A stretch of 64,000 nucleotides of DNA from Sphingomonas sp. NFR04 (GCF_900114095.1 NZ_FORV01000004.1:310001-374000); one strand, 5' to 3'; shown: positions 7,972-17,905, counted from the stretch's first letter. Numbers and translations are program-made. Notes: generated by a model not told the origin, from the letters alone.

Positions 7972-10812
7972 TTACTTGGTTGCCGGCGGGGCCTTCCCAG
8001 CCAGCGACGCTGCGCTGATCACCTCGACAGGGAGGCCGAGGCTGTCAAGCTGCGGGCGGACCTTGGCGGCGTCGCCCACCACCACCCAAACGAAGCGATC
8101 GACATCGAGTGCCCCGCGTGCCGCAGCGTCAAGCTGGGGGGCGGTGAGCGCCCGATATTTTTGCGCGATGCTGTCGTAATAATCGTCCGGGCGGTGACGG
8201 ATGTCGTTCTGCTGCATCGCGCCGAGCACCGCGCCCGCGGTTTCGAATCGCCCGGCCAGCTCGCGGGTGGCGCCGTTGACCTCGCGGGTGAGCTCGGCCG
8301 AGGTGACGCCCTTGGTGGTCAGGAAGTCGCGCACCTGCTGGCGGATCGCCTGGATGGAGTCGCCGGTGCGGTCGGCCTGGACGGGCGCTTCAACCGCATA
8401 GGGCACGGCATGTTCGAGCCAGTTGAACCCGCCGCCCGCGCCGTACGACCAATGCTTGTTCTCGCGCAGTTCCATGTTGATCCGCGACAGGAAGCCGCCG
8501 CCCAGCACCTGGTTGGCGGTGATCGCGACGAGCAGGTCCCCGGTCGGATCGAGCGACGTCATCTGCCCGGCCTGGATCAGCGACTGGGGCGAAGCGGGCC
8601 GGTCGACCAGCACGATGCGGGCGCCGGTCGGCTGGGGCTTGCCGGCGAACGCCTTGACGCCGGCGGCGCCCTCGCCCTTCCAGTCGCCGAAGCGCGCCTC
8701 CAGCGCCGCCTTGACCTGCGCCAGCGGCAGGTCGCTGACCACGAAGACCTTGGCCTTGTCCGGCCGGATCCAGGCGCGGTGGAAGGCGAACAGATCGTCG
8801 CGCGACAGCTTGGCGACCGCGGCAGGATCGCCCGAGCCGTTGCCGAGCTTCGCATAGGGATAGGCGCTGCCGTAGAGGAGGCCCGGCAGCACGCGATTGG
8901 CGAGGCCGCTCGGGTCGCTCAGCTCGAACTGGATGCCGGTCAGCGTCGTCGCGCGGATCCGCTCGACTTCGGCGGGCGCGAAGGCGGGGTGCCGCACGAC
9001 ATCGGCGAACAGCTCCACCGCGCCGCCCAGATTGGTGCTCGGGAGGGTGAGTGTAAGGTACGTCCGATCGGCCGAGCTGCCCGCGCCGATATTGGCACCC
9101 AGCCGCTCCTCGGCCTCGGCGATCGCAATCGAATCGCGGCTGGTGGTGCCTTCCTCGAGCAGCGACAGCGCGAGGTTCTGGGTGCCCGCCTTGCCATCCG
9201 GATCGGCGGTGACGCCGGCGTCGAAGCTGAGCGAGACCTGGGTGATCGGCACCGCGCTCTGCTGCGCGTAGATCACTTCCATGCCGTTCGACAGCCTGGT
9301 CCGGGTCACGTCGGGGAAGCGGATGTCGCGCACCGGGCCGACATCGGGCAGGGGCCCGCGCGTGCCCTTGGGAATCGCCTCCTGGGCCGCGGGGGCGGCG
9401 GGCGGGACCGGCGTCGATTCCTGATAGGCCTCGCGCGCGCCCGGCTCGACGCGGATGGTCAGCGCCGGCCGCGTCAGCCATTTGGCGGCAGCGGCGCGTG
9501 CCTTGGCGGGGGTCATCGCGGCCAGCTCGCCGAGGCGCTTGCGGAAGAAGCCGGGGTCGTTGGAATAGAGCGCGCCCTCGGCCAGCGTCGCGGCCTGGGC
9601 GCGCGCCGATTCCAGTCCGGCGATCGTGCTCGCGACATTGGTGGTGGCGACGCGCTGCACTTCGTCCGCGGTCGGGCCCTTGGCGAGCAGCTCGGCCAGG
9701 ATCGCATCGATCCGCTGGTTGACCAGCGCCGGGTCGACCCCCGGCTTGAGCACCGCCTGGATCTGGAACATGCCGAGCAGCGCGTTCGGATAGGCGCCGG
9801 CCGAAACGTTGACGACCAGCTTCTCCTTGCGGACCAGCGCATTGTCGAGCCGCGAACTGGCAAGCCCGCCGAGCACCTGGCCGAACACTTCGAGTGCGAC
9901 CGAATCCGGGTCGTTGAGCCCGGGGATCGCCCAGCTGCGCACGATCAGCGCGGCGGGCACGCTGTCCTTGAGCAGGATCGTCTTGGGCGCGGCGCGGACC
10001 GGCATCGTCACGCTGGGCGGGGTGCTCTTCGGGCCACGCGGGATGCTCCCGAAATATTTCTCGACCAGTGGCCGCGCCTCGGCCGCGTCGATGTCGCCGG
10101 CAAGGACCAGCACGGCGTTGTTCGGGCCATAATGGTCGTGGAACCAGCCCTTCACATCGGCGAGGCTGGCCTTGTCGAGATCGGCCATCGATCCGATCGG
10201 CAGATGCCCATAGGGGGTGCCGCCGAACAATTCGGCGAACATCGGATATTTCATCAGGCCATAGGGCTGGTTGTCGCCCTGGCGCTTTTCGTTCTGGACG
10301 ACGCCGCGCTGCTCGTCGAGCACGGCCTGGGTGATCGCCGGGGTCAGCCAGCCCATTCGGTCGCTTTCGAGGAACAGCGCGCGGGCGAGCGCGGGCTTGG
10401 GCACCGTCTCGAAATAATTGGTGCGATCGAAGCTGGTGGTGCCGTTGAGATCGGTCGCGCCGACCTGCTTGAGCGGCTCGAAGAAATCGCCGGGGGCGTT
10501 CTGCGAGCCGTTGAACATCAGATGCTCGAACAGATGCGCGAAGCCGGTCTTGCCGGCAGGCTCGAAGGTGGAACCGACATCGTACCACACCGACAGCGCG
10601 ACGACGGGTGCCTTGCGATCGGTATGCACGATGACGCGCAGGCCGTTGTCGAGCGTGAACTGCTCATAGGGGAGCTTCACCTGATCAACGAGCGTGGACA
10701 GCGGCGCGGGCGCGGGCGCGGTGGCGGTAGGGGCCTGCTGGGCGGGGGCGGGCAGGGCAGGCGCGGCGAGCGCGATCAGGGCAGTGGTGCAGAGCAGGCG
10801 CATGGACGGCAT
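7972..10812 (-). CDS. M16 family zinc metallopeptidase, tandem domains, secreted
   Basis: A protein of about 946 residues with a signal peptide (RLLCTTALIALAAPALPAPAQQ) and two M16 halves. The first half carries the inverted zinc motif HLFEH, with the distal glutamate in the LDEQRGVVQNEKR segment. The second half lacks HXXEH, as usual for the structural half of M16 proteins. It probably acts in the periplasm or at the envelope on peptides or small proteins. I chose the ATG at 10812 because GGGGGA lies 10 bp upstream; 10803 is an alternative. Confidence 0.92.
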   Translation of the reverse strand: MPSMRLLCTTALIALAAPALPAPAQQAPTATAPAPAPLSTLVDQVKLPYEQFTLDNGLRVIVHTDRKAPVVALSVWYDVGSTFEPAGKTGFAHLFEHLMFNGSQNAPGDFFEPLKQVGATDLNGTTSFDRTNYFETVPKPALARALFLESDRMGWLTPAITQAVLDEQRGVVQNEKRQGDNQPYGLMKYPMFAELFGGTPYGHLPIGSMADLDKASLADVKGWFHDHYGPNNAVLVLAGDIDAAEARPLVEKYFGSIPRGPKSTPPSVTMPVRAAPKTILLKDSVPAALIVRSWAIPGLNDPDSVALEVFGQVLGGLASSRLDNALVRKEKLVVNVSAGAYPNALLGMFQIQAVLKPGVDPALVNQRIDAILAELLAKGPTADEVQRVATTNVASTIAGLESARAQAATLAEGALYSNDPGFFRKRLGELAAMTPAKARAAAAKWLTRPALTIRVEPGAREAYQESTPVPPAAPAAQEAIPKGTRGPLPDVGPVRDIRFPDVTRTRLSNGMEVIYAQQSAVPITQVSLSFDAGVTADPDGKAGTQNLALSLLEEGTTSRDSIAIAEAEERLGANIGAGSSADRTYLTLTLPSTNLGGAVELFADVVRHPAFAPAEVERIRATTLTGIQFELSDPSGLANRVLPGLLYGSAYPYAKLGNGSGDPAAVAKLSRDDLFAFHRAWIRPDKAKVFVVSDLPLAQVKAALEARFGDWKGEGAAGVKAFAGKPQPTGARIVLVDRPASPQSLIQAGQMTSLDPTGDLLVAITANQVLGGGFLSRINMELRENKHWSYGAGGGFNWLEHAVPYAVEAPVQADRTGDSIQAIRQQVRDFLTTKGVTSAELTREVNGATRELAGRFETAGAVLGAMQQNDIRHRPDDYYDSIAQKYRALTAPQLDAAARGALDVDRFVWVVVGDAAKVRPQLDSLGLPVEVISAASLAGKAPPATK

Positions 10813-10919
10813 GGAAGCGGAGTCCCCCGGGGATGTGATGGACGGTACCATAGCTGTGCGGGCGGGGGCGGCAAGCGGGGCCTTAGGGGCGGTCAGGCGT
10901 GCGTAGACCCGCGAGGCGC

Positions 10920-11012
10920 GTCATCCCGGCGGAAGCCGGATCCATTGGGGTCTCCGTTCTCGCGCTTGCTGAGGCGAAGCGGCAAATGGATCCCGGCTTT
11001 CGCCGGGATGAC
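10920..11012. repeat. Palindromic intergenic repeat, GTCATCCC family
   Basis: The outer arms GTCATCCCGGC (10920-10930) and GCCGGGATGAC (11002-11012) are perfect inverted copies, with inner TCCAT/ATGGATCC arms. Related elements occur at 27292-27388, 31539-31634 and 50303-50399. Confidence 0.85.
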
Positions 11013-11187
11013 GGCTTGGAGGGCTGGGCCTTCATTTGCTGATGCGGCATTTTTCGGGTTCGCGGTGGAACGTCTGGCGCTGTTCGCAGGCGAATACGGA
11101 CCGCGATCACATTCGCCCGGCTGCGGACGTTACCCTCTTCGTCCACCTTCGGTGCGTCGGAGCGAAGAGAAATGGTTGCTGCGTGCT

Positions 11188-11331
11188 TTCCCTCTCCCGC
11201 CTGCGGGAGAGGGAGGGAGCCGCCGCCAGGCGGCGGAAGGGTGAGGGTGTGGGGGGCGAATGCGGCCCTTTTCTTCGCCCGACTCACCCTCACCCCGGCC
11301 CTCTCCCGCAAGCGGGAGAGGGAGAGGGAAA
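11188..11331. repeat. Palindromic intergenic repeat, CCCTCTCCCGC family
   Basis: The ends TTTCCCTCTC (11188-11197) and GAGAGGGAAA (11322-11331) are inverted. Each end also forms its own CTCTCCCGC/GCGGGAGAG hairpin, with an internal CCGCCGCCAGGCGGCGG hairpin. The same modules appear at 17702-17901. Confidence 0.85.
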
Positions 11332-11565
11332 CACCAATGCCGCGCTACCTCGCCGACGAACCGGCGATGCTCCGCGATATCGCCCGGGAGTTCGTCGCCG
11401 AAACCCCTCGCATCATCTGGGGCAGTCTAAATCCCGTACGACCCCTAGCCACCAACGGTCGCCAGTCGACAGAAGCGCCGAGCGTTGCCTTTGGCGGCAT
11501 CACGGCCCACAGTCGAGACACCCCCGCCCCTTCCACCGCGCCGCCTTTGGCGCTAGCACCCGGCG

Positions 11566-12213
11566 ATGGATACCCCCAAGCTCGCCATCCCCCGTTCGCT
11601 GTTCGTTTATGCCATCCTCTATGGCGGCATGGTCTGCATGGCGGGCGTGCTGGGCGTGAAGCAGGTAGCGCTCGGCCCGCTGGCGGTGGAGGCGGGGATC
11701 TTCGCCTTCCTGCTGCTCGTCGTGCTGTCGAGCGCGGTGGCCGAGCTGCACGGCCAGGCGATCGCCACCGGGCTGGTGCGGCTGGGCTTCGTGCCGCTGC
11801 TGATGTCCGCCGCGCTGATCCAGCTGGTGCTGATCCTGCCGACCGATCCCGGCATGTATCCGCCCGCGGTCGCCGCCTTCCCGATCGTCGTCGGGCAGGG
11901 GATGCGGATGATGCTTGCCGGCTTCATCTCCTACGGCACGTCGCAGACGCTCAACGTGTTTATCTTCAACAAGCTGCGCGGGCGGGAAGGGCCGGGCGGG
12001 CTGGTGTGGTTCCGCGGCATGGTGGCGAGTGTGGTGTCGCAGATCGTCGATACCGTGCTGTTCATCAGCATCTCCTTCCTCGGCGAACGGCCGATCCTCG
12101 AGCTGATGGCCGGGCAGATGCTCACCAAGGTGGTGCTGTCGATCGTGCTCGTGCCGTTCCTGATCACCGGCGCGGTGGCCTTGGGACGCGCTCTCGATGG
12201 ACGTAGGGCCTGA
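11566..12213 (+). CDS. yhhQ: Queuosine precursor transporter (YhhQ/VUT family)
   Basis: A 215-residue inner-membrane protein with about six hydrophobic helices and family motifs such as [13 protein letters not shown] and [20 protein letters not shown]. YhhQ proteins import queuosine precursors (preQ0/preQ1) used for tRNA wobble modification. No obvious ribosome site or preQ1 riboswitch is seen upstream. argB starts 20 bp downstream, so the two may be cotranscribed. Confidence 0.88.
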   Translation: MDTPKLAIPRSLFVYAILYGGMVCMAGVLGVKQVALGPLAVEAGIFAFLLLVVLSSAVAELHGQAIATGLVRLGFVPLLMSAALIQLVLILPTDPGMYPPAVAAFPIVVGQGMRMMLAGFISYGTSQTLNVFIFNKLRGREGPGGLVWFRGMVASVVSQIVDTVLFISISFLGERPILELMAGQMLTKVVLSIVLVPFLITGAVALGRALDGRRA

Positions 12214-12233
12214 GCGGCTCTAAAGGGCCGCGC

Positions 12234-13133
12234 ATGACCGACCACGCACCCCATCCGGCGCTGCTCGCCAAGGCCGAGACCCTCACCGAGGCGCTGCCCT
12301 ATCTGCAGCGTTATGCCGGCGCCACCTTCGTCGTGAAATATGGCGGCCACGCCATGGGCGATCCCGAGCTGGCGCGCGACTTCGCCGAGGACGTGGTGTT
12401 ACTGAAGGCGGTGGGGATCAACCCGATCGTCGTCCATGGCGGCGGCCCGCAGATCGGCCGGATGCTCAAGCGCCTGGGCGTCGAATCGACCTTCGTGGGC
12501 GGCCTGCGGGTGACCGACAAGGCGACCGCCGAGATCGCCGAGATGGTCCTGGCCGGATCGATCAACAAGGAAATCGTCGCCTGGATCGCCGCGGCCGGCG
12601 GCAAGGCCGTGGGCATCTCGGGCAAGGATGCGGGCCTGGTCCGCGCCGAGAAGGTGCAGCGCACCGAGGCCGATCCGCTGCAGGGCATCGAACGGCATGT
12701 CGACCTCGGCTTCGTCGGCGAGCCGGTGGCGGTGGACATCTCCATTCTCCAGTCGCTTGCGGCGTCGGGCTTCATTCCTGTCGTGTCGCCGATCGCGCTG
12801 GGCGCGGACGGGCACACCTACAATATCAACGCCGATACCATGGCGGGCGCGATCGCGGGGGCGTGCGGCGCGAAGCGCTTCTTCCTGCTGACCGACGTGC
12901 CCGGCGTGCTGAGCAAGACCGGCGACCTGCTCACCGATCTCGATGCGGCGCGGGTGCAGGCGCTGAAGGACGACGGCACCATCTCGGGCGGGATGATCCC
13001 CAAGGTGGAGACCTGCGTCAACGCGGTGGCGGCGGGCGTCGATGCGGCGGTGATCCTCGACGGGCGCATCCCGCACGGCATGCTGCTGGAGATCTTTACT
13101 CGCCAGGGCGTCGGTACGCTGGTGCACGCCTGA
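12234..13133 (+). CDS. argB: Acetylglutamate kinase
   Basis: Phosphorylates N-acetylglutamate, the second step of arginine biosynthesis. At 299 residues it is the normal length. The amino-acid-kinase glycine loop VVKYGGHAM, the substrate loop [10 protein letters not shown], and the segments [13 protein letters not shown] and [10 protein letters not shown] are intact. It heads a tight block argB-yggT-yggU-folD-marC. Confidence 0.97.
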   Translation: MTDHAPHPALLAKAETLTEALPYLQRYAGATFVVKYGGHAMGDPELARDFAEDVVLLKAVGINPIVVHGGGPQIGRMLKRLGVESTFVGGLRVTDKATAEIAEMVLAGSINKEIVAWIAAAGGKAVGISGKDAGLVRAEKVQRTEADPLQGIERHVDLGFVGEPVAVDISILQSLAASGFIPVVSPIALGADGHTYNINADTMAGAIAGACGAKRFFLLTDVPGVLSKTGDLLTDLDAARVQALKDDGTISGGMIPKVETCVNAVAAGVDAAVILDGRIPHGMLLEIFTRQGVGTLVHA

Positions 13134-13190
13134 TTGTTCGGCGCGCATTTCATCCTATATCGCACCTGAAACGGTGTCGCGGAGAGTGAA

Positions 13191-13505
13191 TTGACCCAGA
13201 TTGGCCTGATGCTGCTGCAGATCGTGCAGGTGCTGCTCAACATCGTCTGGTGGATCATCGTGATCCAGGCGGTGCTGTCGTGGCTGATCCAGTTCAACGT
13301 CATCAACACGCACAGCGATTTCGTCCGCGCGGTTTGGAACGCGCTGTACCGGATCACCGAGCCGCTCTACCGCCCCTTCCGGCGCATCCTGCCCGATTTC
13401 GGCGCGCTGGATCTCTCGCCTTTGGTCGTGCTGCTGATCCTCTACATCCTGCAGAACATCGTGATCCCGCGGATCGCGATCATGATCGCCGGCGCCGCGT
13501 TCTGA
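13191..13505 (+). CDS. YggT family membrane protein
   Basis: A 104-residue protein with two hydrophobic segments separated by the family motif RITEPLYRPFRRILP. YggT proteins are integral membrane proteins linked to envelope or osmotic functions. The start is a TTG preceded by GGAGAG. The next gene (DUF167) starts 3 bp after its stop, the usual yggT-yggU pairing. Confidence 0.92.
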   Translation: MTQIGLMLLQIVQVLLNIVWWIIVIQAVLSWLIQFNVINTHSDFVRAVWNALYRITEPLYRPFRRILPDFGALDLSPLVVLLILYILQNIVIPRIAIMIAGAAF

Positions 13506-13508
13506 GCC

Positions 13509-13817
13509 GTGCCGGCCTGGCGGCCTAGCGCCACCGGAATCGAGATCGCCGTGCGCGTGACGCCCCGTGCGTCGCGCGACGTGCTGGCGGCCGGCACCGA
13601 CGAGCATTTCGCCGCCCGCCTCGCCGCACCCCCGGTGGAGGGCGCCGCCAATGCCGCGCTGGTGCCGCTGGTCGCCAAGGCGTTCGGGGTTCCCAAGCGC
13701 GACGTAACGCTGATCGCGGGCGAGACGTCGCGACTCAAGCGACTTTCGATCGCGGGAGACGGTGCGGCGCTGGAACAAATCGCCCGCAGCCTCTATGGCG
13801 AGGCGCATGACGGCTGA
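13509..13817 (+). CDS. DUF167 (YggU) family protein
   Basis: A 102-residue cytoplasmic protein of the YggU family with the signature [10 protein letters not shown], then [11 protein letters not shown] and GETSRLKRL. It starts with GTG directly after yggT and overlaps the start of folD by 11 bp, indicating translational coupling. Function is unknown. Confidence 0.92.
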   Translation: MPAWRPSATGIEIAVRVTPRASRDVLAAGTDEHFAARLAAPPVEGAANAALVPLVAKAFGVPKRDVTLIAGETSRLKRLSIAGDGAALEQIARSLYGEAHDG

Positions 13818-14682
13818 GATCATCGACGGCAAGGCATTTGCCGCGGGCCTGCGCGCCCGCATCGCGACCCTGGTTCCTGCATTCGAAGCGGCGGCGGGCC
13901 GCGTGCCCGGCCTCGCCGTGGTGCTGGTGGGCGAGGACCCCGCCTCCGCCGTCTATGTCCGCTCCAAGGGCAAGCAGACGCGCGAGGCCGGCATGGCGAG
14001 CTTCGAGCACAAGCTGCCCGCCGACACCACGCAGGCGGACCTGCTCGCGCTGGTCGACAAGCTGAATAAGGACGCGTCGGTGGACGGCATCCTCGTCCAG
14101 CTGCCGCTGCCCAAGCACATCAACGAACTCGACGTGCTGCTGCGCATCTCGCCCGAGAAGGACGTGGACGGCTTCCACCCGGTCAATGCCGGCCGGCTCG
14201 CGACGGGCCTGGAGGGCTTCGTGCCCTGCACCCCGCTGGGCTGCCTGATGCTGCTGCAGGACAAGCTGGGCAGCCTGTCCGGCCTCGACGCGGTGGTGAT
14301 CGGCCGCTCGAACATCGTCGGCAAGCCGATGGCGGCCCTGCTCACCAAGGCGAGCGCGACGGTGACGATCGTTCATTCGCGCACCCGCAACCTGCCGCAT
14401 TATCTCCGCCATGCCGATATCGTCGTGGCGGCGGTGGGCATCCCGCATTTCGTCAAGGGCGAGTGGCTGAAGCCCGGCGCCACGGTGATCGACGTCGGCA
14501 TCAACCGCACCGACAACGGCCTGGTCGGCGATGTCGACTTCGACGGCGCGGCGAGCGTCGCGGGCGCGATCACGCCGGTGCCGGGTGGTGTCGGCCCGAT
14601 GACCATTGCCTGTCTGCTGCGCAACACTTTGGTCGCCGCGCACCGCAATGCCGGAGTCCCGCTCGAGGCAGACGCGATTTGA
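13807..14682 (+). CDS. folD: Bifunctional methylenetetrahydrofolate dehydrogenase/cyclohydrolase
   Basis: Interconverts 5,10-methylene-, methenyl- and 10-formyl-tetrahydrofolate using NADP. About 291 residues from the ATG in AGGCGCATGACG. The catalytic Lys lies in YVRSKGKQ, and [32 protein letters not shown] and [11 protein letters not shown] are all present. An upstream in-frame ATG at 13762 exists, but homology begins at [11 protein letters not shown]. Confidence 0.97.
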   Translation: MTAEIIDGKAFAAGLRARIATLVPAFEAAAGRVPGLAVVLVGEDPASAVYVRSKGKQTREAGMASFEHKLPADTTQADLLALVDKLNKDASVDGILVQLPLPKHINELDVLLRISPEKDVDGFHPVNAGRLATGLEGFVPCTPLGCLMLLQDKLGSLSGLDAVVIGRSNIVGKPMAALLTKASATVTIVHSRTRNLPHYLRHADIVVAAVGIPHFVKGEWLKPGATVIDVGINRTDNGLVGDVDFDGAASVAGAITPVPGGVGPMTIACLLRNTLVAAHRNAGVPLEADAI

Positions 14683-15302
14683 TCGAGCTGTTCGTCTCGT
14701 CCTTCGTCACCTTCTTCGTCATCATTGACCCGCCCGGCTGCGCGCCGATCTTCGCGGGGCTGACGGCGGGGACCAACGCCGTGCATCGCCGCGCGATGGC
14801 GGTGCGCGCGGTGATGGTCGCCGCGATCATCCTGTTCGGCTTCGCGCTGTTCGGCGAGGCGCTGCTCCACGCGCTGGGGATCAGCCTCAACGCCTTCCGC
14901 ATCGCCGGCGGCATCATGCTGTTCCTGATCGCGCTGGAGATGGTGTTCGAGAAGCGCACCGAACGCCGCGAGGACCGCGCGGAGAAGGTGAAGGCCGAGG
15001 ATCCGGTCGACATCTCGATCTTCCCGATGGCGATGCCGATGATCGCCGGGCCGGGATCGATCGCCTCGGTGATGCTGCTGATGGCGCAAAGCAAGGGCAT
15101 CGAGCAGTCGCTGGTCGTGCTGGCGGCGATGCTCGCGGTGCTGCTGCTGTGCGTGCTGGCGCTGCTGGCGGCGGGGCCGATCATGCGGATCGTCGGCGCG
15201 CGGATCGAGGCGGTGGTGTCGCGGCTGCTCGGCGTGCTGCTCGCGGCGCTGGCGGTGCAGTTCGTGATCGACGGCATCCCCGCGGCGCTGGCGGCGGGGT
15301 AA
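14679..15302 (+). CDS. MarC family integral membrane protein
   Basis: A 207-residue protein with about six membrane segments, including the family-typical [14 protein letters not shown] and [14 protein letters not shown]. Despite the name it is not an established drug pump; function is unknown. The start is a TTG within ATTTGATC that overlaps the folD stop codon by 4 bp, indicating coupling. Confidence 0.9.
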   Translation: MIELFVSSFVTFFVIIDPPGCAPIFAGLTAGTNAVHRRAMAVRAVMVAAIILFGFALFGEALLHALGISLNAFRIAGGIMLFLIALEMVFEKRTERREDRAEKVKAEDPVDISIFPMAMPMIAGPGSIASVMLLMAQSKGIEQSLVVLAAMLAVLLLCVLALLAAGPIMRIVGARIEAVVSRLLGVLLAALAVQFVIDGIPAALAAG

Positions 15303-15357
15303 AGCCGACACGCGCAGATCGGTTGGCGAGCGCAACGTTTCGCTTCATACCGGGGGA

Positions 15358-16476
15358 ATGGTCTCGACCCCCGCACCCGCCCCGACACAGCGCAACGCCG
15401 GCATCGATCTGGTGCGCGTGCTGATGACGATGCTCGTCATCCTGCACCATAGCGCGATCGTCTATGGCGGGTCGGGGGGATGGTTCTGGCGGGAAGAACC
15501 CAACGCGTCGAACCCGCTGCTGGTGATGTTCAATGCGGTCAACCAGTCCTATTTCATGGGCTTGTTCTTCCTGCTCGCCGGCTATTACACGCCGGCCTCG
15601 TTCGACCGGAAGGGCGCGGGCCGCTATCTGGCGGACCGCTGGATCCGGCTCGGGCTGCCGCTGCTGGCGTTCTTCTTCATCCTGTTCCCGCTTACCGTCG
15701 CGCTCGCCGACGCCACCGGCGGTGCGGATCTGCTGCGGCGCTGGGGGCAGGGGATCGTCGGCGGGACGCATGGCCCCGGCCCGCTCTGGTTCGCGATCGC
15801 GCTGCTGATCTTCGCGCATGTCTATGCCCTGTTGCGCCGGGCCGGCGCGTTTCCGGCCGACGGGCGAACGGCGGTGGCGCTGCCCCGGGCGTCGATTTTC
15901 CTGCTGGCGATGGTCGGGATCGGCCTAATGGCGTTCGCGGTGCGGCTGGTGATCCCGGTCGGCCACGAGGTGCTGTGGCTGCAGCTCGGTTATTTCCCCG
16001 GCTACATCCTGCTGTTCCTGGCCGGCATCGCCGCTGCGCCGCATCGGCTGCTGGAGCGGATCGCGATGCGCGCGGCGCTGCCCTGGCTGGCGGTCGCCGT
16101 GCTTGCCATTGCGACGCTTCCCGTCGTGCTCCTCCTGCACGGTGCTGCGGGCGGCTTCGAAGGCGGATGGAACTGGAACGCGCTCTATTATGCGCTGTGG
16201 GAGCCGTTCGTCGCGACCGGGGTGATCCTGACGCTGTTCGCCTGGGCCACGAAGCCCGGACGGCAGTCGGGAGCGGTGGGGCAGTGGTTCGCAGCGAATG
16301 CGTTCGGCGCGTTTATCGTGCACCCGCCGGTCGTCGTCGCGCTCGGCAGATGGGCGGCGACCATGCCCTATGCGCCCTTGGTCAAGTTCGTCGGGGTTTC
16401 CGCCGCCGCCTGTCTCGGCGCCTTCGCGGTTGCCGCCGCGTTGCGGGCGATCCCCGGCGTGCGGCGCGTTCTCTGA
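15358..16476 (+). CDS. Acyltransferase 3 family membrane protein
   Basis: A 372-residue protein with around ten hydrophobic helices. Near the N-terminus it has RNAGIDLVRVLMTMLVILHH, including the conserved His of acyltransferase-3 (OpgC/OafA-like) enzymes that O-acylate surface glycans or lipids. GGGGGA precedes the ATG. The substrate cannot be deduced from context; the neighbours are unrelated. Confidence 0.87.
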   Translation: MVSTPAPAPTQRNAGIDLVRVLMTMLVILHHSAIVYGGSGGWFWREEPNASNPLLVMFNAVNQSYFMGLFFLLAGYYTPASFDRKGAGRYLADRWIRLGLPLLAFFFILFPLTVALADATGGADLLRRWGQGIVGGTHGPGPLWFAIALLIFAHVYALLRRAGAFPADGRTAVALPRASIFLLAMVGIGLMAFAVRLVIPVGHEVLWLQLGYFPGYILLFLAGIAAAPHRLLERIAMRAALPWLAVAVLAIATLPVVLLLHGAAGGFEGGWNWNALYYALWEPFVATGVILTLFAWATKPGRQSGAVGQWFAANAFGAFIVHPPVVVALGRWAATMPYAPLVKFVGVSAAACLGAFAVAAALRAIPGVRRVL

Positions 16477-16490
16477 CGAGGCTAGCGTGC

Positions 16491-17041
16491 GATCGCAGGA
16501 GCCAACCCGGCGCCGGCTGCGGAGTATGGCGGGATCCGCGGATGGGCTACCTACTGGTCGCCGTAATTTCGCAGCTAAGCGATGGTGTCGGCTTCCGCCC
16601 ACTGGCGGACCTAAGCGTCGCGCCAGTAGCGGACATCCCAACCGATTAACTCCGAAGCGACAGCGCGTGACAGTAGGCGTCCTTGCTCTTCGAATGCTTG
16701 CTCGTCCGCCTTCGACGCAAATCCCGAGGCCCTCGGATCGTCTCGATTCAAAGTCGCGTCGTAAATGCCTGCCCAAGACCACAAATCGGCGACGAGCTGC
16801 GGACTGAGGCCGATGTCTTCAGGCCTGATGTCCCCCGCGCGCTCCTGATCGTCCCACCAAAGCGGGGCGCAGTCGTAATCGGTCATGACCCTGATCTTCA
16901 TCCCCATAAAATGCTGATTAAGGGGCTGGAAGGCAACGTCCGCTCTCCACCATTTACGGACGTTCAGCTTCCCCGGATCCGTTCTGCAGCCGCTGCTTCA
17001 GCGGCGACCCATATCCTCGCGTAGGATCGCCGGAGCCAACC
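16491..17041. mobile_element. Short insert bounded by 17-bp direct repeats
   Basis: GATCGC(A/C)GGAGCCAACC occurs at 16491-16507 and again at 17025-17041 with one mismatch. The segment between is AT-richer than its flanks and holds a single leftward gene plus non-coding sequence with GCGGACAT/ACGGACGTTC-like motifs. It looks like a small cassette or the remains of one; no recombinase is encoded. Confidence 0.45.
16611..16907 (-). CDS. Conserved hypothetical protein, orphan
   Basis: A 98-residue soluble protein. Its opening RVMTDYDCAPLWWDD, followed by a WAGIYDATLNRDDP stretch and a charged C-terminal helix, recalls small hypothetical proteins seen in actinobacteria and other phyla, but I know no function. 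It lies alone inside the segment flanked by 17-bp direct repeats and is AT-richer than its neighbours, suggesting transfer. An immunity-type role is speculative. Confidence 0.65.
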   Translation of the reverse strand: MGMKIRVMTDYDCAPLWWDDQERAGDIRPEDIGLSPQLVADLWSWAGIYDATLNRDDPRASGFASKADEQAFEEQGRLLSRAVASELIGWDVRYWRDA

Positions 17042-17103
17042 GCGTGCTGTAGCATTTGTGCAGCGCGGCATCCCCGCCGCGCCCAGCGAAGGACTGCACG
17101 ACC

Positions 17104-17670
17104 ATGCGCCTGCCCCTCCTGAAGCCCGACCAGCTCTCCGACGACCAGAAGCCGCTTTATGACGACATGAAGCGCGGCATTTCGTCCAACTTCAACGCCT
17201 TTGTCGCGGTGGGCGAGGACGGCAGCCTGATGGGACCGTGGAACCCCTGGCTGCACGAGCCGAAGATCGGCGGCGCGATCTGGGAACTGACCAAGGCGAT
17301 GTCGATGGAAGCGACGCTGCCCGATCCGGCGCGGCAGATCGCGATCCTCGTCACCGGCGCGCATTTCGATGCGGCGTACGAGATCTACGCGCATGTCGCG
17401 GTGGCCGAGACCGAGAAGATGTCCCCGGCGCGGATCTCGGCGATCTGCGCGGGGCTCAAACCCGTGGATCTGGACGAGCAGGAAAATGTCGCGTTCGACG
17501 TCGCCTATGCGCTGGTGAAGGGCGGGGTGTTGCCCGAGCCTTGCTACCGGCTGGCGGTGGAGACCTTCGGCCAGCATGGGGCGAACGAGCTGATCTATCT
17601 GGTGGGGCTGTACAGCCTGGTTTCGGTGACGCTCAACGGGTTCAATGTGCCGGTGCCGGAGCGGGAGTAG
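17104..17670 (+). CDS. Carboxymuconolactone decarboxylase family protein
   Basis: A 188-residue protein of the CMD/AhpD-like fold. The helical core includes EATLPDPARQIAILVTGAHFDAAYEIYAHVAVAE, which carries the family His residues. A CXXC pair typical of AhpD is absent, so it may be a decarboxylase-like or redox-inactive member. The ATG at 17104 fits the homology start. It is followed by an intergenic repeat, so it is probably monocistronic. Confidence 0.85.
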   Translation: MRLPLLKPDQLSDDQKPLYDDMKRGISSNFNAFVAVGEDGSLMGPWNPWLHEPKIGGAIWELTKAMSMEATLPDPARQIAILVTGAHFDAAYEIYAHVAVAETEKMSPARISAICAGLKPVDLDEQENVAFDVAYALVKGGVLPEPCYRLAVETFGQHGANELIYLVGLYSLVSVTLNGFNVPVPERE

Positions 17671-17701
17671 GGGCTTCCCTTAGCCACCCTCACCGACCCC
17701 G

Positions 17702-17901
17702 ACTCACCCTCACCCTTCCGGCGCTTCGCGCCTCCCTCCCTCTCCCGCAGGCGGGAGAGGGATTCTAACCTCGGCCCTCTCCCGCCTGCGGGAGAGGGAG
17801 CATCGGGTGAACAGCGCCCCGCGCTGTTCAGGCCCTGCTGGGGGCAGGGCCGACCCCATGCTGACCCGCCGCCGTAGGCGGTGGGGAGGGTGAGGGTGAG
17901 T
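17702..17901. repeat. Palindromic intergenic repeat, CTCACCCTCACCC family
   Basis: The ends ACTCACCCTCACCC and GGGTGAGGGTGAGT are inverted copies. Inside are two CCCTCTCCCGC hairpins in opposite order and an AACAGCGCCCCGCGCTGTT hairpin. It fills the space between two convergent genes and could serve as a bidirectional terminator. Confidence 0.85.
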
Positions 17902-17905
17902 GGGT

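Larger units (their letters stand above)
10813..11565. other. 750-bp intergenic region with two repeat elements
   Basis: No convincing gene. It holds one GTCATCCCGGC-type repeat (10920-11012) and one CCCTCTCCCGC-type repeat (11188-11331). The stretch 11335-11460 can be read as a short coding fragment but lacks a sensible end. The region 11030-11180 shows nothing I recognise. It must also contain the promoters for the M16 gene (leftward) and the transporter gene (rightward). Confidence 0.6.

Noticed and set aside
8161..11244. 1027-codon rightward open frame opposite the M16 peptidase gene
   Set aside because: Antisense shadow of a real gene in GC-rich DNA; amino-acid composition is Arg/Gly/Ala-biased with no domain.
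11335..11460. Short coding-like fragment starting MPRYLADEPAMLRDIAREF after the repeat
   Set aside because: It runs without a plausible end into a different frame and into the downstream gene; possibly a gene remnant but not supportable.
11400..11565. preQ1 riboswitch before the queuosine-precursor transporter
   Set aside because: I could not find the conserved stem-loop and A-rich tail.
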